NCBI GenBank assembly: GCA_964427955.1
Contig: CAYRWY010000155.1
Coordinates: 1-12,149, forward strand
From: JACRBK01 sp964427955
GTDB lineage: Bacteria > Chloroflexota > Anaerolineae > Aggregatilineales > Aggregatilineaceae
Direction: 5' to 3'
Length of the DNA stretch: 12,149 bases
Part shown: piece after piece, positions 1 to 5,268 of the stretch
How positions within the stretch are numbered: the first letter of the stretch is position 1
How the letters are laid out: each line of letters begins with the position of its first letter
Translations under genes and position numbers: made by a program
The notes under the pieces: model-generated
The model's input: only the letters and a program-made list of their open reading frames with translations
What the model was told of the DNA's origin: nothing
Databases searched by the model: none

Positions 1-7
1 CTTGCCT

Positions 8-28
8 GGGGAGGGGCTGGGGGTGGGG
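8..28 (+). other. G-quadruplex motif
   Basis: Four runs of four or five G are separated by loops of 1, 2 and 1 bases on the plus strand (G4-A-G4-CT-G5-T-G4). Such short loops fit the standard intramolecular quadruplex pattern very well. It lies in the gene-free left end, about 200 bases past the stop codon of the propeller gene. A transcript of that gene would carry the C-rich complement, so any quadruplex would form on the non-transcribed DNA strand or in RNA from a plus-strand neighbour. The motif is seen directly; folding and function are inferred. It is probably one arm of a C/G-run repeat element cut by the window edge. Confidence 0.6.
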
Positions 29-81
29 TTTAGATTTCAATGCAAGGATCAGTAGGCATTTTTAACTCCTATCCCCCCAAC

Positions 82-108
82 CTCCCCGCTCCGCAGAGCA
101 AGGGGGAG
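82..108. repeat. Bulged hairpin in C/G-run intergenic repeat
   Basis: An outer 6-bp stem (82-87 with 103-108) encloses a 4-bp stem (88-91 with 96-99) and a CGCA loop, with a 3-base bulge on the right side. The preceding run of C, AA and CCTCCCC (73-87) resembles the reverse complement of the G-rich element at 8-28, so the two look like inverted relatives of one repeat type. No T-tract follows on either strand, so a classic intrinsic terminator is not supported. Confidence 0.4.
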
Positions 109-142
109 TATTGCAGCTTTTTCTTCTCTCGACGCGGCGGCT

Positions 143-178
143 CCCCCTCTCCATTGTGCTTTTTGAATGGAGAGGGGG
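143..178. repeat. Perfect 13-bp inverted repeat, palindromic intergenic element
   Basis: Bases 143-155 and 166-178 are perfect reverse complements, separated by a 10-base loop (156-165) containing five T. The right arm continues into a further G-run and GTGAGG up to about 192. C-rich and G-rich arms around a variable loop are the look of dispersed palindromic repeats familiar from Chloroflexota and cyanobacterial genomes; that comparison is from memory. The hairpin lies about 50 bases past the stop of the propeller gene and could protect the transcript 3' end or slow polymerase, but no T-run follows it on either strand. The loop is where copies of such elements usually differ. Confidence 0.6.
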
Positions 179-229
179 TCGGGGGGTGAGGCCGGGACAA
201 TTGACCTTAAGAGATGTGGGTAAGGCGCT

Positions 230-2218
230 TCACGGGCACGGCTGCCAGGTGAGGATCGTGGAGTTTTCCGGGTAGGGATACGGCGCCTGCCACAGCAGAT
301 CGCCCTCGACTGAAAGAATATTCAGCAGGAGGCCGGTGGATGCCGTCCAGGTGGTGTAGGCGACCATGCGGCTGTCCGGCGACCACAGCGGATGACCCAC
401 TCCAGCCAGTTCTGACAGGACCACCTGAGGCGCTGAACCATCAGTGCGCACCAGCGCCAGGTAATCGCCGTGACCCCGCACATAGCCTTTCGAGGCAGCC
501 CACTGGCGATCCGGCGAAAAGAAGATACGATCAAAGGGCCGGGCCGGGAACAACACGCGGAAATCCCGCGAGCCGTCCTGGCGATAGCCATCATAGCCGC
601 CCTGACCGGCTTTGTCCTGCCACAGCAGGGTGAAGAAGCCGTCCTGGTCATAAAACGTCGGCGCGTAGGCGTCTTCCAGCTCGTCCAGCAGCGTGGTGCG
701 CGTCCCGGTCACCGGATCGACCATGATCACCGCCTCACCGGACGGGCGCTCCACGATCAAGACCAGCGCCACGTCCTGCGGGGCCCATTCCAGGTAGTGC
801 ACGAAGGAGATGTCGCTCTCCAACTCCAGGGTGGCCGCCCGCTCCGGACCGGACCAGGAGAGGTAGACCCGCGTCCCGCCCGCGGCCTGAGTCGTCCACA
901 CCCCGGCGATGGCGCGGCCATCCGACGCCCAGGACAACCGATTCACCGCCTGCGCGTCGGCGATCAGAACCTCGGCCCCCGTGCCATCCGGATACACCAG
1001 CTCGACGCGTTGGGGCCGCGTGTACACGGCGATCCGATCCTGCATCACCGGGCGAGTTCCCTGCTCCAACGCCAGGAACCCCTGGCCTGCCTGGTAATCC
1101 TCCCTACGGGTCAGAAAGCGCCCGCGGGCGAACAGCGGCGGAACGGTCGTTTCCAGCACGAGGGTCAGCAACCCATCGGGAGACCAGCGCACCAACTGGT
1201 ACCCGCAGCACGGCGGGTGCTTCCAGAACGCCAACGCTTCGCCCCCCGGCAGCCAGAAAAAGGGCAGCGTCCAGGACCCGTCGTACGAGGCCATGTCCAG
1301 CCAGACCGAGGCGCTGTTCTCCAACGGCCAGGTCTGGCCCTCGATCCCGTAGATGTTCGTCTCCGCATCCTGGCGAATCAGCAGCAGGTAGCGGCTGCCC
1401 GGCGACCAGAAGGGATACAGGGCGGAGCTTTGTTCGAGGTGATCGAGTTCAAAGGCGCGCAGCACGCCGGTTTCCACCTGGACCAGGGAAAGTCCGGCAG
1501 CAGTGACCAGCGCCAGCCAACGACTGTCCGGCGACCAGGACTTCAGGTGGATTTCGTCGGCGGTTTCGTACACGATCCGGCGGTGGCGGTACGACCACAC
1601 CGCAAAATAGCTGCGGTGGCTGGGGCCATTGTGGTACAGCATCAGATACTCGCCGTCCGGCGACCAGCCCCAAATGTCGAAGTAGGTCTCGGTCAGGATC
1701 GTGGCCTCGTACGCAGCGAGGCCATGACTGAAATCGTAGATATACAGCCGGTATACGTCGTAGGACTCGTTCTGGATCACGAAGGCCAGGCGCGCGCCGG
1801 ACCAATACAGCCGCGTGGAGAGGTCGTAATAGGCGCCGGTGGCGATCTTCAGGACGTCGCCGGTCCCGGCCTGAGACACGTACACCTTCCGGGCGGCCTG
1901 ATAGACGGTGAATTCGCCGGACGGCGAGGTGGTCTGTTTGTCGATGGGCAGATCGGCGACTTCCAGCAGTTTTTGGGCGCGCGTCACCCCCACCCAGTAG
2001 GTATTCCCCGTCGCGGCGCAGTGGTTGGCCAACTGCGGCAGCGGCGTGGGCGCGGGAGGAAGGGGCGCCGGGATCGTATTCGTCGCGGTAGGCGGGAATG
2101 TCGGAGGTAGCCCGGTCACGACCGGGGTATCGGCGGGCGCGGTCAACCGTCCCCACAGAAAACCCGCCCCGATCAGGACGACAAGCAGCAGGAGATAGAA
2201 GAGTCGTGTTTTCCGCAT
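230..2218 (-). CDS. Membrane-anchored PD40/WD40-like beta-propeller protein
   Basis: The 662-residue product has a short basic N-terminus, one hydrophobic helix (about 6-24) and a Thr/Pro-rich linker (about 38-62), followed by a large domain predicted to lie outside the membrane. No lipobox cysteine follows the helix, so it reads as an uncleaved signal anchor. The domain carries repeated WSPDG-type blade motifs at residues 185, 228, 271, 345, 430 (W-A-S-D-G), 478 (W-A-P), 567 (F-S-P-D) and 612, as in TolB/PD40 propellers. Eight or more such blades could make one large or two stacked propellers. No peptidase or other catalytic domain follows, so a binding or scaffolding role is the most that can be inferred. 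The ATG start has a GAGG 5 bases upstream. It is the last gene of the minus-strand series, 92 bases after the GerMN gene, and may have its own promoter. Confidence 0.85.
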   Translation of the reverse strand: MRKTRLFYLLLLVVLIGAGFLWGRLTAPADTPVVTGLPPTFPPTATNTIPAPLPPAPTPLPQLANHCAATGNTYWVGVTRAQKLLEVADLPIDKQTTSPSGEFTVYQAARKVYVSQAGTGDVLKIATGAYYDLSTRLYWSGARLAFVIQNESYDVYRLYIYDFSHGLAAYEATILTETYFDIWGWSPDGEYLMLYHNGPSHRSYFAVWSYRHRRIVYETADEIHLKSWSPDSRWLALVTAAGLSLVQVETGVLRAFELDHLEQSSALYPFWSPGSRYLLLIRQDAETNIYGIEGQTWPLENSASVWLDMASYDGSWTLPFFWLPGGEALAFWKHPPCCGYQLVRWSPDGLLTLVLETTVPPLFARGRFLTRREDYQAGQGFLALEQGTRPVMQDRIAVYTRPQRVELVYPDGTGAEVLIADAQAVNRLSWASDGRAIAGVWTTQAAGGTRVYLSWSGPERAATLELESDISFVHYLEWAPQDVALVLIVERPSGEAVIMVDPVTGTRTTLLDELEDAYAPTFYDQDGFFTLLWQDKAGQGGYDGYRQDGSRDFRVLFPARPFDRIFFSPDRQWAASKGYVRGHGDYLALVRTDGSAPQVVLSELAGVGHPLWSPDSRMVAYTTWTASTGLLLNILSVEGDLLWQAPYPYPENSTILTWQPCP

Positions 2219-2229
2219 GGCGGCCTCGG

Positions 2230-2251
2230 ATCGATCACTGGATCGATTCTA
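2230..2251 (-). promoter_or_regulatory. Operator-like palindrome overlapping a possible -10 box
   Basis: Bases 2230-2236 and 2241-2247 form a perfect 7-bp inverted repeat around a 4-base spacer. On the minus strand it overlaps a TAGAAT hexamer (2251-2246) that could serve as a -10 box for the propeller gene. The palindrome ends 3 bases before the GAGG ribosome-binding site. No convincing -35 box sits 16-18 bases upstream, so the promoter is weakly supported. The position would suit a repressor site or a small leader hairpin. Confidence 0.3.
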
Positions 2252-2287
2252 CCTGCGCAGCGGCGGTGGTGCTGGACGCTCAATACG

Positions 2288-2308
2288 CGGCAGCCTGACA
2301 GGCTGCCG
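2288..2308 (-). terminator. Perfect 10-bp hairpin after the GerMN gene
   Basis: Bases 2288-2297 and 2299-2308 are perfect reverse complements around a single central A, so the real loop would be the central 3 to 5 bases. The stem is very GC-rich and begins only 2 bases after the TGA stop of the GerMN gene. The minus-strand sequence after it has no T-run, so it may be a weak or factor-assisted terminator, or a 3'-end stabilising stem that separates GerMN from propeller expression. Confidence 0.5.
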
Positions 2309-2310
2309 GA

Positions 2311-2976
2311 TCAGGTGCCCCGCCCGGAGAGGGCATCCGCCAGCGGCTGGCCGTTGAGGGTGATCGTCAGGCTGGGCACGCCGAACTGCCGCACGGTTTG
2401 TTCGATCTGCGCCTGGACCAGCGGCGCGGTGCACTCCCCGTCGAGCAGAAGCTGCCCGCTGAGCTTGATCGTCGCCTGCCCGGTGTCGTCCACGGTCACA
2501 CTGTCGAGGCTCAGCGTTGATTGGTACAGCGCGTTGTACAGGCGCGATTCGCCGTAGAACTGGTCCTTGATCGAAAACAGGTCGAGCAGGGCGTAGGCGA
2601 TCTGCTTGTCGGTGGTCGTGGGCTGGTACGGCCCGCGCGCCACGGGGAGGAGGTAGTTGTTACAACCGACCGGTCCCACCGGCCCGGTACTTCCCTCCGG
2701 CACGACGAGGTAGATCATCATCTGCCCGGCGGGCGGCAGCGTAGCCTCTCCTGGCGCGTCAGTGGGCAGCGGCGCATTGAACGTCACCGCCAGGACGGTC
2801 AGCGTCGGCCCGGTATCCATCAGGACGTCGGCATTCGTCGCCACCAGGGCGGACATCGTCTCCTGGCGATCCGGCAGTTCGCCGTTGCCCGCCACCCGCG
2901 AGAAAATAACCACCACGGCCACGATGACGGCCAGGATCAACAACCCGGCTAGGATCGCGCACCCAGAGCGTCGCAT
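2311..2976 (-). CDS. Membrane-anchored GerMN domain protein
   Basis: This 221-residue protein has a basic start (MRR), one hydrophobic helix (about 7-27) and then an extracytoplasmic region. Residues about 85-213 fit the GerMN pattern: a strand ending VVPEG, a region rich in L and Y leading to a turn (about 127-152), the pair of strands LDSVTVDDTGQATIKL (157-172), a helix (about 187-198) and a closing strand ending NGQPL (208-212). GerMN was named from Bacillus germination protein GerM and is widespread in non-sporulating bacteria as a presumed ligand-binding envelope domain. C105 and C182 could form a disulfide. The start lies 4 bases after the acetyltransferase stop, and its AAAGGA ribosome-binding site (2984-2989) lies inside that gene's last codons, so translation is probably coupled. 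Nothing indicates sporulation here. Confidence 0.75.
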   Translation of the reverse strand: MRRSGCAILAGLLILAVIVAVVVIFSRVAGNGELPDRQETMSALVATNADVLMDTGPTLTVLAVTFNAPLPTDAPGEATLPPAGQMMIYLVVPEGSTGPVGPVGCNNYLLPVARGPYQPTTTDKQIAYALLDLFSIKDQFYGESRLYNALYQSTLSLDSVTVDDTGQATIKLSGQLLLDGECTAPLVQAQIEQTVRQFGVPSLTITLNGQPLADALSGRGT

Positions 2977-2980
2977 GAGG

Positions 2981-3469
2981 TTATCCTTTCGTCATGTCTT
3001 TTTCCATCACCAGCCCGGTCTCGCCATCGCGGTAGTAGCCCACTTTGCGCTCGATGACCACGTAGCCGGTCCGCTCGTAGAGCCGGAGCGCGGGCAGATT
3101 CCCCTGGCGCACCGTCAACCGCATGAAAGGACGTTTGAGGCGCTGCTCGGCGGTGGCCAGCAAAAACGCGCCTAACCCCTGGCGCTGATGCTCCGGAGCC
3201 ACGCCCAGGGTGATGATCCAGCCGCGATCCTGGGCCATGCCGCGCGTGGCCGAAACGAACCCGGCCAGCGATCCGTCCGGGGCACCCACCTTCAGATTGG
3301 TCACGCTGGGCCAGAGATACAGCAGGGATAGGTCGAAATAGGGATAAGCATCGCGCGGAAAAATGACCTGCTCCAGCCGGTGCAGCGCGCGCAAATCGAA
3401 GAGCGTCGAACGCCGCAGGGCATAGCCCGGCGCCAGCGTCACATCCGCCTCGCTAATGGCCTGCCGCAT
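2981..3469 (-). CDS. GNAT-family N-acetyltransferase, RimI-like
   Basis: This 162-residue protein is a single GNAT domain that would transfer acetyl from acetyl-CoA to an amine. The acetyl-CoA pyrophosphate loop is visible as R96-Q-G-L-G-A101 after the strand ITLGVAP (86-92), and motif B follows with N124, then A127-L-R-L-Y-E-R-T-G-Y136. This layout is closest to RimI-type enzymes that acetylate protein N-termini, but the substrate cannot be read from sequence. The ATG at 3469 overlaps the end of the upstream membrane-protein gene by 17 bases and has no good ribosome-binding site. A GTG at 3442 (codon 10) has a GAGG 5 bases upstream and lies just past the upstream stop, so the true protein may be 153 residues. 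The four-base gap to GerMN implies one transcript. A link to PspA or the envelope is only positional. Confidence 0.88.
   Translation of the reverse strand: MRQAISEADVTLAPGYALRRSTLFDLRALHRLEQVIFPRDAYPYFDLSLLYLWPSVTNLKVGAPDGSLAGFVSATRGMAQDRGWIITLGVAPEHQRQGLGAFLLATAEQRLKRPFMRLTVRQGNLPALRLYERTGYVVIERKVGYYRDGETGLVMEKDMTKG
3448..3451 (-). promoter_or_regulatory. GAGG ribosome-binding site favouring a GTG start for the acetyltransferase
   Basis: A GAGG at 3451-3448 on the minus strand lies 5 bases before a GTG at 3442-3440, in frame with the acetyltransferase. The upstream gene stops at 3453-3455, just before this GTG, which is a typical stop-and-restart arrangement. The ATG at 3469 has no comparable site. 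The choice between the two starts remains open. Confidence 0.4.
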
Positions 3470-4268
3470 AGCTCTGCACTTCGTCGATAGCGGAGATCGT
3501 GTCTTGCAGCGACATCACTTCGTCGCGGATGTCGGACTGCAACCGCTGCGCGCGGGCGCTGTCCACGTCCTTGGCATCGATCAACTGCACCTGCGCGTAC
3601 ACCGTACCCAGGGCCGACAGCGTGTGATCCAGTTGGATGTCGGCGCGCTTGATGCTGTTTTCCAGGTTGCGCAGGTTGGCCAACTGAGTCTCTTTGGTCT
3701 GAATCGCGTCTTCCAGCTCGGCCCGCACGTTCGGCGCGTCTTCGGCCTTCAAGCGGCGGCGCAAGTTGTCCAGGTCGTAGGGCACCAGGCGGCGGTCGCG
3801 GCTGATGATCTCGTCCTCTTCGAAAGTATCCATCCGCCGGGCCAGCGTGTAAATTTGCTCGATCCAGGTGGTTATCTCGCTGGCGGTGGATTCGATATTG
3901 TGGCGCATCGCTCCGCTGTGTTTGGCCGCGGACTCCAGGATCAGGCGGCGGTATTCCAGCGCCCGATTGAGCCGCTCGCGGGCCGACGGGTTTTGGATGT
4001 CGCCGGGATCGAACTTCTCGCTCAGCATATCGCTGATCGCGCGCTGGGCCGCTTTGGGATCGGTCAGCGAAACGCCCACGAACAGCGCCTCGGCCAATGC
4101 CCCAAAGATCAGCCAGTACGCGGCGTGCCACCATTCAAACGGCTGGTACCCCAGGCCAAACAACACGATGGCCAACGCGACGATCACCGCACTTTCGACG
4201 CTGAAAAACGCCGCACTCAGGATGGCCTGCCAGGCGCGTCCACGCATTTCTTCTCTGGCTTTAGACAT
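3453..4268 (-). CDS. Two-helix membrane protein with long coiled-coil tail, family unknown
   Basis: I do not recognise this family. The 271-residue product starts with a basic, probably cytoplasmic segment (1-13), followed by two hydrophobic helices (about 16-39 and 47-67) joined by a short turn containing the aromatic stretch YQPFEWW (41-47). Both ends should be on the same side of the membrane. Residues about 95-265 are rich in E, R, K, Q, L and A and look like helical coiled coil, with a break near residues 155-165. It follows the PspA-family gene after 102 bases and overlaps the acetyltransferase. PspA proteins bind membranes and small membrane partners, so a membrane receptor or anchor for PspA is a reasonable inference from position and coiled coil. 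I chose the ATG at 4268 because a GAGGTGG site precedes it; an in-frame GTG at 4274 would lie inside that site. Confidence 0.75.
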   Translation of the reverse strand: MSKAREEMRGRAWQAILSAAFFSVESAVIVALAIVLFGLGYQPFEWWHAAYWLIFGALAEALFVGVSLTDPKAAQRAISDMLSEKFDPGDIQNPSARERLNRALEYRRLILESAAKHSGAMRHNIESTASEITTWIEQIYTLARRMDTFEEDEIISRDRRLVPYDLDNLRRRLKAEDAPNVRAELEDAIQTKETQLANLRNLENSIKRADIQLDHTLSALGTVYAQVQLIDAKDVDSARAQRLQSDIRDEVMSLQDTISAIDEVQSYAAGH

Positions 4269-4270
4269 TC

Positions 4271-4277
4271 CCACCTC
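4271..4277 (-). promoter_or_regulatory. Ribosome-binding site that fixes the start of the two-helix membrane protein
   Basis: GAGGTGG at 4277-4271 on the minus strand is followed by GA and then the ATG at 4268. The upstream in-frame GTG at 4274-4272 overlaps this motif, so it cannot use it as a ribosome-binding site. That makes the ATG the better start, giving 271 rather than 273 residues. Confidence 0.55.
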
Positions 4278-4370
4278 GTACAGAACAGACCTGGAGAACC
4301 CCTGAGCGACCCACTATCCGCCCGGTGTCCTCCAGGGTGCTTGACAGATTATGATCGAGCCGGTCAGGCC

Positions 4371-5108
4371 CTACGCGCCGCTGCTGCTGGCGGAGCTGCT
4401 GCTGTCGCTGGCTGCGCCCTCGCCGCCTGCCCCGCTCAGACCCAGGCGTTGACGGCGTTCCTCAAGCTGAAGCTCGATCTCGGAGGTGCCGATGGCCTGA
4501 TCGATCTGATCTTGCATGTTGGTGCTCACCATTTCCAGGCGGGCATCTTCGCGATCCAGCCGGGCGCGGATTTGTTCGCCCAAACGCTGCACATCCTCGT
4601 CGCCCACGCCCGCCAGGTCGTTCAGGCTCTTGACGGCGTGCACGGTGGTCTGCTTGGCTTCGACCAGTTCCATGAGGGCCTTCATGTGCTCGCGCTCTTG
4701 CTTGATGGTGGTCAGCTTGGCTTCGAGCTTGAGCTTGGCATCCAGCATCCGGCGGTATTCTTGTTCCTGCGTCTGCCACTGCTCGTAATATTCCTGCGAA
4801 AGCTGCTGCTTCTGATTCAGTTCGGCCTGCGCCGCCGAAGCCAGGTCCGCCTTGCCCCGTACCAACAGGGTGTCGATGTCGCGATCCAGCTTTTCGGCAG
4901 CCGCGGCGAACTCTTCATACTTGCGCTTGAGCGTCTTGACCGTACCCCCCACGGTCGCGGCGGCATCGTCCAGCGCGTCGAGGTTACGCTCGGCCTGGCG
5001 GATGTACTCGTCCATCACCTTGACCGAATTCGACTCCAGCGCCGAATCCACCAGCGCATGTAGGTTCGCCGAGATAAGCGTGTTGATCTTTTGCATTAGA
5101 GAAGGCAT
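4371..5108 (-). CDS. PspA/IM30 family membrane-stress protein
   Basis: The 245-residue protein is nearly all helical coiled coil in the PspA/IM30 (Vipp1) pattern. It has a short amphipathic start (MPSLMQKINTLISANLHALV), then a segment (about 29-45) with the family's VMDEYIRQAERNLD-like signature, and long heptad-rich helices to about residue 220. A Ser/Gly/Ala-rich tail (about 225-245) ends the protein and looks disordered. Family members form large ring or rod assemblies on the inner face of the cytoplasmic membrane and support it under stress. An AGGAGG at 5126-5121 lies 12 bases before the ATG, a slightly long spacing. It heads the second gene block, with the two-helix coiled-coil membrane protein downstream and the kinase pair upstream. 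I see no PspF, PspB or PspC in the window, so control differs from the enterobacterial system. The name pspA is withheld because the protein is a divergent member. Confidence 0.85.
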   Translation of the reverse strand: MPSLMQKINTLISANLHALVDSALESNSVKVMDEYIRQAERNLDALDDAAATVGGTVKTLKRKYEEFAAAAEKLDRDIDTLLVRGKADLASAAQAELNQKQQLSQEYYEQWQTQEQEYRRMLDAKLKLEAKLTTIKQEREHMKALMELVEAKQTTVHAVKSLNDLAGVGDEDVQRLGEQIRARLDREDARLEMVSTNMQDQIDQAIGTSEIELQLEERRQRLGLSGAGGEGAASDSSSSASSSGA

Positions 5109-5160
5109 GTTCTACCCCAACCTCCTGATCGCCGGGTGAGTGAATAAACTACGGATGCCC

Positions 5161-5172
5161 ATTATCGTAACA
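5161..5172 (-). promoter_or_regulatory. Possible extended -10 promoter for the PspA block
   Basis: On the minus strand this reads TGTTACGATAAT, which contains an extended -10 shape (TG, one base, then TACGAT) and an overlapping GATAAT. A start site about 45 bases upstream of the PspA ATG would give an ordinary leader. No good -35 hexamer lies 17 bases further up, which extended -10 promoters can tolerate. The gap 5109-5268 is also visibly richer in A and T than the flanking genes. Confidence 0.3.
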
Positions 5173-5211
5173 CAATTCTGCGGGACTGCCTGACATCTCG
5201 CTGACAATTTA

Positions 5212-5228
5212 AGCCGCCCACAGCGGCT
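5212..5228 (-). terminator. Short hairpin after the double REC-kinase gene
   Basis: A perfect 6-bp stem (5212-5217 with 5223-5228) has a 5-base loop and is followed on the minus strand by TAAATTGT. It lies about 40 bases past the kinase stop. The stem is short and the T-tract interrupted, so it is at best a weak intrinsic terminator between the two gene blocks. Confidence 0.3.
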
Positions 5229-5268
5229 ATATTCATGTACGCACCGCCGCCGCAATCGACGCACGGCG

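Noticed and set aside
8..192. CRISPR array or intrinsic terminator in the left intergenic region
   Set aside because: The repeats are few, inverted, irregular and without equal spacers. The hairpins are not followed by a T-tract on either strand.
470..2110. Long plus-strand open frame (546 codons) opposite the propeller gene
   Set aside because: It lies wholly antisense to a gene with clear blade motifs. Its translation is rich in R, G, H, P and Q with no recognisable domain, as expected for the antisense frame of GC-rich coding DNA.
2311..2976. Sporulation or germination function for the GerMN protein
   Set aside because: The GerMN domain is widespread in non-spore-formers, and no other sporulation gene is present in the window.
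4269..4370. Separate promoter or terminator in the 102-base gap between the PspA and two-helix genes
   Set aside because: I found no convincing -10/-35 pair and no hairpin followed by T residues. Only a widely spaced 7-bp CCTGGAG/CTCCAGG inverted repeat is visible, which is too weak to call.
3456..5063. Long plus-strand open frame (535 codons) spanning the PspA and two-helix genes
   Set aside because: It runs antisense across two genes and the gap between them. The product is arginine- and leucine-rich without domain logic, so it is a GC-driven shadow frame.
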